Below, piece after piece: positions 9,779 through 18,989 of a DNA stretch of 64,000 nt; within the stretch, counting starts at the first letter, position 1; the number at the start of each line of letters is the position of its first letter. The translations under genes were made by a program, and so were the position numbers. The stretch is from the NCBI RefSeq assembly GCF_001941865.1, contig NZ_CP016162.1, positions 1,674,001 to 1,738,000 of the forward strand. The letters run 5' to 3'. Source of the stretch: Pseudomonas alcaliphila JAB1. Lineage in GTDB: Bacteria > Pseudomonadota > Gammaproteobacteria > Pseudomonadales > Pseudomonadaceae. The notes beneath the pieces are model-generated. The model searched no databases. It saw only the letters and a list, made by a program, of their open reading frames with translations, and was not told the DNA's origin.

Positions 9779-10670
9779 TGCACCTGTGACCCGTTGTGGC
9801 TACGTCGCCATCGTCGGCCGGCCCAACGTGGGCAAGTCGACGCTGCTCAACCATATCCTCGGGCAGAAGCTGGCGATTACCTCGCGCAAACCGCAGACCA
9901 CCCGCCATAACATGCTCGGAATCAAGACCGAGGGCGAGATTCAGGCTGTCTATGTCGATACCCCGGGGCTGCACAAGAACAACGAGAAGGCACTCAACCG
10001 CTACATGAATCGCAGCGCCAGCACAGCGCTGAAGGACGTTGACGTCGTGGTGTTCGTGGTCGACCGCATGCGCTGGACCGACGAAGACCAACTGGTGCTG
10101 GAGAAGGTGCAGTACGTCAAATGCCCGATCCTGCTGGCGGTGAACAAATCCGACCGCCTGGAAGACAAGAGCGAACTGCTGCCGCACCTGGGCTGGCTGG
10201 CCGAGCAATTGCCGCAGGCCGAGATCGTGCCGATCTCCGCGTTGCAGGGGCAGAACCTCGACACCCTGGAGAAGCTGGTGGGCGAGCGCCTGCCGGAGTC
10301 CGAACATTTCTATCCGGAAGACCAGATCACCGACCGCTCCAGCCGTTTCCTGGCTGCCGAGCTGATCCGCGAGAAGATCATGCGTCAGCTCGGTGCCGAG
10401 CTGCCGTACCAGATCACCGTGGAGATCGAGGAATTCAAACAGGAAGGCCGTATCCTGCACATCCACGGTCTGATCCTGGTGGAACGCGACGGACAGAAGA
10501 AGATCATCATCGGCGACAAGGGCGAGCGCATCAAACGCATCGGCCAGGAAGCACGTAAGGACATGGAAACCATGTTCGACTCCAAGGTGATGCTCAACCT
10601 CTGGGTCAAGGTCAAAGGTGGCTGGTCCGACGACGAACGCGCCCTGCGTTCGCTGGGTTACCTGGATTGA
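9771..10670 (+). CDS. era: GTPase Era (30S ribosome maturation)
   Basis: GTPase that binds the 3' end of 16S rRNA and completes small-subunit assembly. G1 is GRPNVGKST (residues 16-24), G3 DTPG, G4 NKSD; the C-terminal KH domain has GDKG in [14 protein letters not shown]. Two ATGs lie six bases apart (9765 and 9771); GGAGA at 9760-9764 is well spaced only for the second, giving 299 residues. Either start overlaps the end of rnc. Confidence 0.95.
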   Translation: MTDAPVTRCGYVAIVGRPNVGKSTLLNHILGQKLAITSRKPQTTRHNMLGIKTEGEIQAVYVDTPGLHKNNEKALNRYMNRSASTALKDVDVVVFVVDRMRWTDEDQLVLEKVQYVKCPILLAVNKSDRLEDKSELLPHLGWLAEQLPQAEIVPISALQGQNLDTLEKLVGERLPESEHFYPEDQITDRSSRFLAAELIREKIMRQLGAELPYQITVEIEEFKQEGRILHIHGLILVERDGQKKIIIGDKGERIKRIGQEARKDMETMFDSKVMLNLWVKVKGGWSDDERALRSLGYLD

Positions 10671-10675
10671 TCGAG

Positions 10676-10709
10676 GCGCCATGCGCATCCTCGTCGTTGC
10701 TCATGGCGC
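10676..10709 (+). other. Stem-loop between era and recO
   Basis: GCGCCATG at 10676-10683 and CATGGCGC at 10702-10709 form a perfect 8-bp stem with an 18-base loop. There is no T-run, so it may be an mRNA-stability or attenuation structure instead of a terminator. Confidence 0.35.
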
Positions 10710-10727
10710 ATTCTGGCGGTTATCCAC

Positions 10728-11417
10728 ATGACTTCTGCCGCCTACGTTCTGCATAGCCGCCCGTACAAGGAAAGCAGTGCCCTGGTGGATTTCTTCACCG
10801 CCCAGGGCCGCGTACGTGCCGTGCTGCGCGCCGCTCGCGGCAAGGTCGGCAGCATTGCCCGGCCTTTTGCGCCGCTGGAACTGGAGCTGCGTGGGCGCGG
10901 TGAGCTGAAGACCGTCGGCCGACTGGAAAGCACCGGCAATCCCCTGTTGCTGACGGGCGAGGCGCTGTTTTCCGGTCTCTATCTCAACGAACTGCTGATC
11001 CGCCTGTTGCCGGCCGAAGACCCGCACCCCGTGATGCTCGAACACTACGGTCTGACGCTGCAGGCACTGGCTGCCGGCCGGGCGCTGGAGCCGCTGCTGC
11101 GCGCGTTCGAATGGCGCCTGCTGGACGAGCTGGGCTACGGTTTCGCCCTGGATCGTGACCTGCACGACCAACCCATCGATCCAACGGCACTTTACCGTTG
11201 GCAGCAGGACATCGGCCTGGTGCCGGTGGTACAACTGCAACCCGGTGTGTTTCAGGGCCGCGAGCTGCTGGCCATGGCCGAAGCCGACTGGCACACGCCG
11301 GGCGCGCTGGCCGCCGCCAAGCGCCTGATGCGCCAGGCGCTGGCACCCCATCTTGGCGGCAGGCCCCTGGTCAGCCGCGAACTTTTCATGACGCTCAAGG
11401 AGTCCAAGCGTGACTGA
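10728..11417 (+). CDS. recO: DNA repair protein RecO
   Basis: RecFOR-pathway mediator of 229 residues that loads RecA on SSB-coated DNA and anneals strands. The N-terminal OB fold is visible ([20 protein letters not shown], then [13 protein letters not shown]). No zinc-finger cysteines are seen, as usual for pseudomonad RecO. The Shine-Dalgarno sequence is weak, which fits coupling to upstream translation. The stop overlaps the pdxJ GTG region. Confidence 0.94.
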   Translation: MTSAAYVLHSRPYKESSALVDFFTAQGRVRAVLRAARGKVGSIARPFAPLELELRGRGELKTVGRLESTGNPLLLTGEALFSGLYLNELLIRLLPAEDPHPVMLEHYGLTLQALAAGRALEPLLRAFEWRLLDELGYGFALDRDLHDQPIDPTALYRWQQDIGLVPVVQLQPGVFQGRELLAMAEADWHTPGALAAAKRLMRQALAPHLGGRPLVSRELFMTLKESKRD

Positions 11418-12156
11418 GGCCAATCGTATTCTGCTCGGCGTGAACATCGACCACGTCGCCACCCTGCGCCAGGCTCGCGGTACGCGTTACCCGGACCCGG
11501 TCAAGGCTGCGCTGGACGCCGAAGAAGCCGGTGCCGATGGCATCACCGTGCACTTGCGCGAAGATCGCCGACATATCCAGGATCGTGATGTGCGCGTGCT
11601 GGCCGACGTGCTGCAGACGCGGATGAACTTCGAAATGGGCGTCACCGATTTCATGCTCGGCTTCGCCGAGCAGATCCGTCCGGCGCACGTGTGCCTGGTG
11701 CCGGAAACCCGTCAGGAGCTGACCACCGAAGGCGGTCTGGACGTGGCCGGGCAGGAAGCGCGTATCGCCGCAGCGGTCGAGCGTCTGACGCTGGCGGGCT
11801 GCGAGGTGTCGTTGTTCATCGATGCTGAAGAGCGGCAGATCGAAGCAGCCATGCGTGTCGGGGCACCGGCCATTGAGCTGCACACCGGCCGCTACGCCGA
11901 TGCCCATACGGCAGAAGAAGCTGCGCATGAGCTGTCGCGTATCCGTGATGGCGTCATTTGCGGCCTGAACCACGGGCTGATCGTCAATGCCGGTCATGGC
12001 CTGCACTACCACAACGCCGAGGCCGTGGCCGCGATTCCCGGCATCAACGAACTGAACATCGGTCACGCCATCGTCGCCCATGCGCTGTTCGTCGGCTTCA
12101 AGCAGGCGGTCGCCGAGATGAAAGCGCTGATCGTCGCGGCTGCCTACCGCGGCTAG
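11410..12156 (+). CDS. pdxJ: Pyridoxine 5'-phosphate synthase PdxJ
   Basis: TIM-barrel enzyme of 248 residues that condenses 1-deoxyxylulose 5-phosphate with 3-amino-2-oxopropyl phosphate in vitamin B6 synthesis. Motifs: [16 protein letters not shown] near the N-terminus, [14 protein letters not shown], and HTGRYA plus [17 protein letters not shown] start at 11410 with AAGGAG at 11397-11402, overlapping recO by eight bases. The recO-pdxJ order is conserved in proteobacteria. Confidence 0.96.
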   Translation: MTEANRILLGVNIDHVATLRQARGTRYPDPVKAALDAEEAGADGITVHLREDRRHIQDRDVRVLADVLQTRMNFEMGVTDFMLGFAEQIRPAHVCLVPETRQELTTEGGLDVAGQEARIAAAVERLTLAGCEVSLFIDAEERQIEAAMRVGAPAIELHTGRYADAHTAEEAAHELSRIRDGVICGLNHGLIVNAGHGLHYHNAEAVAAIPGINELNIGHAIVAHALFVGFKQAVAEMKALIVAAAYRG

Positions 12157-12164
12157 CGTACTTT

Positions 12165-12222
12165 GTGGGAGGGGCTTCAGCCGCGACTTTCGATGGTCTA
12201 TCGCCGCTGAAGCGCCTCCCAC
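12165..12222. repeat. REP-like palindrome (GTGGGAGG class)
   Basis: Imperfect inverted repeat: GTGGGAGGGGCTTCAGCCGC at the left, GCCGCTGAAGCGCCTCCCAC at the right, 58 bases in all. It lies between convergent pdxJ and the LysR gene and may act as a bidirectional terminator. A related copy is at 54560-54654. Confidence 0.8.
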
Positions 12223-12231
12223 TTCGTTCGT

Positions 12232-13116
12232 TCAGTCCTGGCTGAAAGCCTGAACCATCTGCCTGGCGAGCGCCTCGACGGCGTCGTTGCGTTGATGGCC
12301 GAGAATCAGCTTGATGTGGTACTCGCCAAGGGCGGGCAAGCCTTGTTCTGCGCCGAGTCGGCGTAGCGGCGGCCTGACCAGGCTGCGTGGGAAGGGCGCG
12401 ATGGCCAGGTCGGCGATCATTGCCGCTTCCTGGCCAGCGCACTGTTCGCAGGAATAGGCGATGCGATAGGCCACACCCTGACGATCCAGTGCATCGAGCG
12501 CGGTGCGGCGCCAGGCGCAGCCCGGGTTGGCCAGGGCCAGCGGCAAGGGCGAGCGCTGCATGGCCAGGCCACCGTCACGCCCGGCCCAGACCAGCTCCTC
12601 GGAATAGATCACTTCGCCGCGCGCGTCATCCAGGCCGTCGTTGCCGGCGTTGATCAGGGTCAGGTCCAGCTCGCCGGCATCCAGCTTCGCCACCAGATCC
12701 ACACTGCGCCCGACATTGACCTCGACTTCTACGGCTGGGTGACTGCGGGCGAACAGGGTCAGCACGCCTGGCAGCACGCGGTCGCCGATATCGTTCGGCG
12801 TGCCGAAGCGCACGCGGCCGGTCAGCGTCGGGGTGAGAAAGCGTGCCACTGCTTCCTCGTTGAGCTTCAGCAGGCGCCTGGCATAGCCGAGTAGCACCTC
12901 GCCTTCGGCGGTCAGGCGAACCTGTCGTGCTTCGCGGATGAACAGGCGCTGGCCGAGGGTTTCTTCCAGGCGCTTGATCTGCAGGCTGACGGCCGCTGTG
13001 CTGCGAAATACCTGTGCAGCGGTGCGGGTAAAGCTGCCGCTATCGGCGATGGTGACGAAGGTGCGCAGCACATCGCTTTCCAGAAGCGGCAGGGAGATGG
13101 GAACTGTCGCGTTCAT
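12232..13116 (-). CDS. LysR-family transcriptional regulator
   Basis: 294 residues: N-terminal winged HTH (about 15-75; FVTIADSGSFTRTAAQVF, then AAVSLQIKRLEETLGQRLF) and a LysR substrate-binding domain. It resembles regulators of the LrhA-like branch (SDVLRTFVTIADSGSFTRTA), but the target is unknown. It is divergent from the 86-residue gene at 13233, with a TTAA-N7-TTAA motif in the gap, so autoregulation and control of that small gene are likely. Confidence 0.9.
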   Translation of the reverse strand: MNATVPISLPLLESDVLRTFVTIADSGSFTRTAAQVFRSTAAVSLQIKRLEETLGQRLFIREARQVRLTAEGEVLLGYARRLLKLNEEAVARFLTPTLTGRVRFGTPNDIGDRVLPGVLTLFARSHPAVEVEVNVGRSVDLVAKLDAGELDLTLINAGNDGLDDARGEVIYSEELVWAGRDGGLAMQRSPLPLALANPGCAWRRTALDALDRQGVAYRIAYSCEQCAGQEAAMIADLAIAPFPRSLVRPPLRRLGAEQGLPALGEYHIKLILGHQRNDAVEALARQMVQAFSQD

Positions 13117-13121
13117 GATCG

Positions 13122-13136
13122 TTAAATATTACTTAA
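13122..13136. promoter_or_regulatory. Candidate LysR box (T-N11-A)
   Basis: TTAA-N7-TTAA, a 15-base T-N11-A motif, lies six bases before the LysR start codon in an AT-rich divergent gap of 116 bases. Motif-based inference only. Confidence 0.35.
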
Positions 13137-13232
13137 TTCAGTGTTTGATATTTGTCGTTTGTTTGAACGATAGGCGCGTTTCATCCTGATCGCAAGCCCG
13201 GCACAGGCCGGCAGCGAAACGGAGGAAAGGTC

Positions 13233-13493
13233 ATGAACAGTTCGAGCAATCGCGACAAGTCGCGCCCAGTCATGCCCGAGTTCTATATGCCAGCCATGTG
13301 GCCGCTGGATCTGCAGAACGCCATCGTCGACTGGATCGGCGCCTGGTTCTGGCGTCGGCGCATGCGCCGCCTGCTGGCGCAGGACATCGAGGGAAGGATC
13401 CGCCTGGGCGGTGCCCGTGGCGTGGTGGAGCAGGGCGCCGGTGAACCGCTGCGTCTGATTGCGCAGCGGCGTGCACGTTGGCTAAGGCCGTAG
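13233..13493 (+). CDS. Small basic protein of unknown function, divergent from LysR gene
   Basis: 86 residues, rich in Arg and Trp (IGAWFWRRRMRRLLAQDI near residues 35-52). The layout faintly recalls DUF1127 proteins, which are small, Arg-rich and often under LysR control, but the DUF1127 signature is not clear. AGGAAAGG lies before the ATG at 13233. The gene ends just before a REP-like tract, so the 3' end looks intact. Function not recognised. Confidence 0.65.
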   Translation: MNSSSNRDKSRPVMPEFYMPAMWPLDLQNAIVDWIGAWFWRRRMRRLLAQDIEGRIRLGGARGVVEQGAGEPLRLIAQRRARWLRP

Positions 13494-13579
13494 GGCGGGT
13501 GCAACCCGGCCCGTAATTGGCTGGTTCCCCCGACTTGAGCGCGTAGGGCGTACTCGCGAAGCAGGCCGTAGGGCGGGTG
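13494..13579. repeat. REP-like tract, left part, interrupted by an IS element
   Basis: Contains GTAGGGCGGGTGCAACCCGG at 13492-13511, GTAGGGCGTACTCGCGAAGC at 13543-13562 and a second GTAGGGCGGGTG that is cut by the IS at 13580. The tract resumes at 14816 with GTGCAACCCGCC. The GTAGGGCGTACTCGCGAAGC unit also occurs beside the RAYT gene at 36.7 kb. Confidence 0.75.
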
Positions 13580-13587
13580 TGTAGTGG

Positions 13588-14774
<1,187 letters not shown>

Positions 14775-14815
14775 TCTCGCCCTAAATGGGTGTCCGGGAT
14801 CAGTAGACCACTACA

Positions 14816-14871
14816 GTGCAACCCGCCAATTGCAGTCAGGCGGGTTTCACCCGCCCTACGAAGAACTGCTG
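14816..14871. repeat. REP-like tract, right part
   Basis: GTGCAACCCGCC, then AGGCGGGTTTCACCCGCCCTAC: continuation of the repeat cut by the IS. The last arm GGCGGGT/ACCCGCC is a short hairpin just after cmoB. Confidence 0.65.
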
Positions 14872-14874
14872 TCC

Positions 14875-15843
14875 TTAGGGCTTACGCGCGACCAGCACGG
14901 CGCGGGTCGGTGCCGGCAGGCCTTCGACGGTGCGGCTGTGGTCGGCCGGGTCGAGAAATTCCGGTAGCGACTGGAAGCGCATCCACTCTGTGGCGCGTTG
15001 TTCTTCCACCGAAGTAGTGCTGACGTCTACGCAGCGTACATCCTCGAAGCCGGCACGGCGCAGCCAGCGCTCCAGGGCCGGCACCGAGGGCAGGAACCAG
15101 ACGTTGCGCATCTGCGCGTAGCGGTCTTCGGGCACCAGCACCTGTTCGGCATCGCCTTCGACCACCAGGGTTTCCAGTACCAGCTCACCGTCCTTGACCA
15201 GCACATCCTTGAGGTCGAGCAGATGGTCGATGGGCGAGCGGCGGTGGTACAGCACGCCCATGGAGAACACCGTGTCGAAGCCCTGCAGCTTGGCCGGCAG
15301 TTCCTCGAAGGCCAGCGGCAGGTGCCATACGGGTTGATCCGGCAGGTAGCGTTTCATCGCCAGGAACTGGCAGAGAAACAGCCAGTTGGGATCGATACCG
15401 ACCACGCTGTCGGCACCCGCGCCGAGCATGCGCCACATGTAGTAGCCGTTGCCGCAGCCGACATCGAGGATGCGCTTGCCGACCAGATCCAGGTGCGGGG
15501 CGACGCGCTGCCATTTCCAGTCCGAGCGCCATTCGGTGTCGATGTGTACGCCGAACAGCTCGAACGGCCCCTTGCGCCAGGGAATCAGGCCCTGCAGGGC
15601 GGTTTTCAATTGCGCGCGGGTGGCGTCATCGCAGGCGCCGCCGAAGGCGAAGCGCTGCAGCAGCTCCACCTCACTCACCGGTAATTCAGGCAGTGCCTGC
15701 ACGGCGCCGTACCAGCGCGCCAGGTCGCCGTGACCGATGGCCAGCTTGGCATCGAGCAGGCCGGGCAGCTCACAAGCCCACTCCTGCAGCGGGGTACCGG
15801 CCAGTTGCGCCTGCAGGGCGTCGAGATCCAGGTCGCGCATCAT
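14875..15843 (-). CDS. cmoB: tRNA U34 carboxymethyltransferase CmoB
   Basis: Transfers the carboxymethyl group from carboxy-SAM to 5-hydroxyuridine at tRNA position 34, giving cmo5U. 322 residues; SAM-binding loop in [17 protein letters not shown], then [19 protein letters not shown] and [20 protein letters not shown], a CmoB signature. The first ATG (15843) overlaps the cmoA stop (ATGA), implying coupling. An IS element lies 60 bases beyond its stop. Confidence 0.96.
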   Translation of the reverse strand: MMRDLDLDALQAQLAGTPLQEWACELPGLLDAKLAIGHGDLARWYGAVQALPELPVSEVELLQRFAFGGACDDATRAQLKTALQGLIPWRKGPFELFGVHIDTEWRSDWKWQRVAPHLDLVGKRILDVGCGNGYYMWRMLGAGADSVVGIDPNWLFLCQFLAMKRYLPDQPVWHLPLAFEELPAKLQGFDTVFSMGVLYHRRSPIDHLLDLKDVLVKDGELVLETLVVEGDAEQVLVPEDRYAQMRNVWFLPSVPALERWLRRAGFEDVRCVDVSTTSVEEQRATEWMRFQSLPEFLDPADHSRTVEGLPAPTRAVLVARKP

Positions 15844-16583
15844 GGCAGGGCCACCAGGGAGGCGAAGTTAAGGCACTGGAACCAGGGCACTACCTTGCTG
15901 AAGCCGGCAGCCAGCAGGCGTTCGCGATGCTGCTCGAGGCTGTCGGGCAGCATCACCTTCTCGATGGCGCTGCGCTTCTGCGCGATTTCCAGTTCGCTGT
16001 AGCCGTTGGCGCGTTTGAAGGCGACATGCAGCTCGGTGAGCAGCTCGTGCTCGGCGGCGTCCTCGAAGCGCAGCTTCTCCGAGAGGATCAGCGCGCCACC
16101 GGGCAACAGTGCCTGGCGAATGCGCGTGAGCAGCTCCAGGCGCCGCTCCGGGGGGATGAACTGCAGGGTGAAGTTGAGCGTGACCAATGAGGTGGGCTGC
16201 AGGTCGAGGGCGAGAATATCGGCCTCGATCACCTCCACCGGCAGCAGCTCCTGGAACATGGCGTCCTGGGCATGCAGGTATTCGCTACAACGCGCGACCA
16301 TGGCTGGGGAGTTGTCCACGGCGATTACCTTGCAGCCATCGACGCGCACATGGCGGCGCAGCGCCTGGGTCACTGCACCGAGCGAGGCGCCGAGGTCGTA
16401 AAGGGTTGTGTGCGGCAGGGCGAACTGGCCAGCGAGCACGCCGATGTTCTCGACGATGGTCGGGTAGCCCGGCACCGAACGCTTGATCATGTCGGGGAAG
16501 ACCCGCACCACATCCTCGTTGAAGACGAAGTCGGGCACCTCGGGTAGAGGCTGGGCGAATAGACGATCAGGTTCTTGGCTCAC
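15840..16583 (-). CDS. cmoA: Carboxy-SAM synthase CmoA
   Basis: Makes carboxy-S-adenosylmethionine from SAM and prephenate for CmoB. 247 residues; SAM-binding region [18 protein letters not shown], then [18 protein letters not shown] and [13 protein letters not shown]. Starts with [26 protein letters not shown], a typical CmoA N-terminus. Forms a two-gene operon with cmoB. Confidence 0.96.
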   Translation of the reverse strand: MSQEPDRLFAQPLPEVPDFVFNEDVVRVFPDMIKRSVPGYPTIVENIGVLAGQFALPHTTLYDLGASLGAVTQALRRHVRVDGCKVIAVDNSPAMVARCSEYLHAQDAMFQELLPVEVIEADILALDLQPTSLVTLNFTLQFIPPERRLELLTRIRQALLPGGALILSEKLRFEDAAEHELLTELHVAFKRANGYSELEIAQKRSAIEKVMLPDSLEQHRERLLAAGFSKVVPWFQCLNFASLVALP

Positions 16584-16619
16584 GGCGGTCGCAACGGCTA
16601 GCGGAAAAGGCCGGCATTT

Positions 16620-16764
16620 TAGGCTTTGTACGAAAAGTCGTCGAGCGATGGTCAGGCAAGGCGAAACTCCTCGAAGAAGCGCAGTTTACATGTTGTAAAT
16701 GAGCATTCTGAGAGGGGGTTCAACGCAGCATCACCGAGCGCAGGCACTTTTCGTACAAAGCCTA
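16620..16764. mobile_element. MITE-like element, 145 bp, no coding capacity
   Basis: Perfect 19-bp terminal inverted repeats: TAGGCTTTGTACGAAAAGT (16620-16638) and its reverse complement (16746-16764). If the outer TA is the target duplication, the element is 141 bp between TA repeats. The interior has AT-rich AATGCTCATTTACAAC on the minus strand and no gene. It lies between the divergent ends of cmoA (upstream) and the YhhN gene (3' end). Probably moved by a transposase elsewhere; a related element is at 22295-22488. Confidence 0.8.
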
Positions 16765-16814
16765 GCCAAGTGCGGGCAATAGTCAGGGCTTTCCCGACTG
16801 CTCGCCCGAAGGTA

Positions 16815-17453
16815 TCAGGCCTTGGCGCGCTGAAAGGCCGAGGCAGCGATGCCCCACTGGCCGAGCCAGTAGGTGAGGATGATGGCGTAAGGCGCGGCGT
16901 CGAAGCTGGCGACGAAGCGGTCGATGCCGATCAGGCTGTCGGACAGCACGAAGAGTGCGGCGCCGCCGGCTGCGAGCCAGGTGGAGCGCGGCTGCAGATG
17001 CGGGTGACCGATGCGGGCCAGGGCGCGCCAGAGCATCAGGCAAATAGCAGTGGCATAGCAGGCCACCGGGATCAGCAGCTCGCCCAGGCCGCTGCTGGCC
17101 AGTATGGCGAACATCGCGCCACCAGCGATCAGCGCTAGCAGCAGGGCGGGCAGGGCCGGTTGCCGGCTGTCGGAGCAGTAGGCGCGCAGGTAAGCCAGGT
17201 GGCCGAGCAGGAAGGCGCCGAGGCCGAACACGAACAGATCGCCGGGCCAGTCCAGCAGGATGTCGCCGGCCAGGGAGCACAGCAGGCCGATGCCGATCCA
17301 GCGCCGGTAGGTGCCGGCCGGCGCTCGGCGCAGCCAGAGCAGCAGGGCGATCACCGGAATGCCCTTGCTCAGCAGGCTCAGTTGCGCATCGCCGCTGATC
17401 CGGCCGTAGAGAAATACCGCAGCACCCGCCAGGCCGAGTAGCAACCAACGCAT
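16815..17453 (-). CDS. YhhN-family membrane protein (lysoplasmalogenase-like)
   Basis: 212 residues and about eight hydrophobic segments, starting MRWLLLGLAGAAVFLYG. The conserved GIGLLCSLAGDILLDWPGD and LFVLSDSLIGIDRF carry the acidic residues of the YhhN/TMEM86 family, which includes lysoplasmalogenases cleaving vinyl-ether lysolipids; the bacterial substrate is unproven. Ends 50 bases from a MITE-like element. No operon partner. Confidence 0.85.
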   Translation of the reverse strand: MRWLLLGLAGAAVFLYGRISGDAQLSLLSKGIPVIALLLWLRRAPAGTYRRWIGIGLLCSLAGDILLDWPGDLFVFGLGAFLLGHLAYLRAYCSDSRQPALPALLLALIAGGAMFAILASSGLGELLIPVACYATAICLMLWRALARIGHPHLQPRSTWLAAGGAALFVLSDSLIGIDRFVASFDAAPYAIILTYWLGQWGIAASAFQRAKA

Positions 17454-17606
17454 AGCAAGACTCCCTTCATCATTGGAATGGCGCGACTATGCCCAGCGAC
17501 CGAACGGCTGCCAATGCGAGGGATGCCAAATCGAGGGGCGGATCGTGCCGCTACTCGACGCCGCCGGCAGTATTGGGCAACGTATGCGTTCGTTCAGGAG
17601 AAGCGC

Positions 17607-18839
17607 ATGTCGATATCGCCACCTGTCACCGAGCTGATCGAGCGCCTTTACCGCGAGGAGTCGCGCCGTGTGCTCGCTACCCTGATCCGCCTGCTGGGTG
17701 ATTTCGACCTGGCCGAGGAGGCGCTGCACGAGGCGTTTCGCAGCGCGGTCGAGCAGTGGCCGCAAGGCGGTGTGCCGGACAACCCGCGTGCCTGGCTGGT
17801 CTCCGCCGGGCGCTTCAAGGCCATCGACAACCTGCGTCGACAACGTCGCTTCCAGCCGTTGGACGAGCAGGTCGAATTGCCAGATGAGAGCGACGCCGAA
17901 GGCGGCGAACTGCTCGAAGACGACCGCCTGCGCCTGATCTTCACCTGCTGCCACCCGGCGTTGGCCAGTGATGCCCAGGTGGCGCTGACCCTGCGCGAGG
18001 TATGCGACCTGACCACCGAGGAGATCGCCCGCGCCTTCCTCTCCAGCCCGTCGACCCTGGCCCAGCGCATCGTGCGGGTCAAGGCAAAGATTCGCGATGC
18101 GCGTATTCCCTATGAGGTGCCGGGGCGCAGCGAGCTGCCCGAGCGCCTGGATGCGGTGTTGCGTGTGGTCTACCTGGTGTTCAACGAGGGCTATTTCGCC
18201 AGCTCCGGTGATTCGCTGACCCGCAGCCAGCTGTCCGACGAGGCGATTCGCCTGGGCCGTTTGCTCTTGGAATTGCTGCCCGAGCCGGAAGTACAGGGGT
18301 TGCTGGCGCTGATGCTGCTGCACGAGTCGCGTCGTGCTGCACGCAGCTGTGTGGATGGCGAGGTGATTTTGCTGGAGGCCCAGGATCGCAGCCTATGGAG
18401 TCGCGAGCTTATCGCCGAAGGCGAGGCGCTGGTGCTGCAGGCGCTGCACTCGCGGCGTTTCGGCCCCTACAGCCTGCAGGCGGCGATTGCCGCGGTGCAT
18501 GCCGAGGCGGCCAGTCTGGAAGAAACCGATTGGGTGCAGATTGTCGGCCTGTATGACGAACTGCTGCGCCTGAACCCGTCGCCGGTGATCGAACTCAACC
18601 GCGCCGTGGCGCAGGCCATGCGTGACGGGCCCGAGGCGGGGTTGGCGCAGGTCGACCGGCTGCTGGCATCCGGCGAGCTGGACAATTACCACCTGGCCCA
18701 TGCCGCGCGCGCCGACCTGCTGCGCCGCCTGGGTCGCCGCGAGCAGGCGATAAACGCCTATCGTCGGGCCCTGGCGCTGACGCAGCAGGGACCGGATCGG
18801 CAGTTTCTGCACAACAGGCTGGAGGAGCAGGGCGGGTAA
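17607..18839 (+). CDS. ECF42-type RNA polymerase sigma factor with C-terminal TPR-like extension
   Basis: 410 residues from ATG 17607, chosen because CAGGAG lies at 17595-17600; the frame is open further upstream without support. Sigma region 2 (about 10-80, LLGDFDLAEEALHEAFRSA, WLVSAGRFKAIDNLRR), region 4 (about 110-165, LTLREVCDLTTEEIARAFL), then the DUF6596/TPR-like extension (LIRLNPSPVIELNRAVAQA region) that marks ECF41/42-like proteins and is thought to replace a separate anti-sigma factor. ECF42 genes usually sit beside DGPF/YCII genes; none is present here. Confidence 0.9.
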   Translation: MSISPPVTELIERLYREESRRVLATLIRLLGDFDLAEEALHEAFRSAVEQWPQGGVPDNPRAWLVSAGRFKAIDNLRRQRRFQPLDEQVELPDESDAEGGELLEDDRLRLIFTCCHPALASDAQVALTLREVCDLTTEEIARAFLSSPSTLAQRIVRVKAKIRDARIPYEVPGRSELPERLDAVLRVVYLVFNEGYFASSGDSLTRSQLSDEAIRLGRLLLELLPEPEVQGLLALMLLHESRRAARSCVDGEVILLEAQDRSLWSRELIAEGEALVLQALHSRRFGPYSLQAAIAAVHAEAASLEETDWVQIVGLYDELLRLNPSPVIELNRAVAQAMRDGPEAGLAQVDRLLASGELDNYHLAHAARADLLRRLGRREQAINAYRRALALTQQGPDRQFLHNRLEEQGG

Positions 18840-18850
18840 CGCACCTGTTC

Positions 18851-18910
18851 GTAGCCCGGATGCAATCCGGGGATGGTCGGCATCATGCTCCCGGATTGCA
18901 TCCGGGCTAC
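18851..18910. repeat. REP-like palindrome (GTAGCCCGGAT class)
   Basis: GTAGCCCGGATGCAATCCGG (18851-18870) and its near reverse complement CCGGATTGCATCCGGGCTAC (18891-18910), 20-base loop. Sits after the ECF42 gene and before the rapA terminus; likely also a transcription barrier. Same class at 49051-49072 and 49209-49230. Confidence 0.85.
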
Positions 18911-18956
18911 TGCGCAGGTTAGGCAGCAGGTGGCGGGCATTGCACCCTCACCCCAA

Positions 18957-18979
18957 CCCCTCTCCCAGGGGGAGAGGGG
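18957..18979 (-). terminator. Stem-loop after rapA
   Basis: CCCCTCTCCC and GGGAGAGGGG form a perfect 10-bp stem with a three-base loop, just past the rapA stop. No T-run on either strand, so it may be a repeat (CCCTCACCCC...GAGGGG type) that acts as a weak barrier. Confidence 0.5.
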
Positions 18980-18989
18980 CTAGCAGCAC

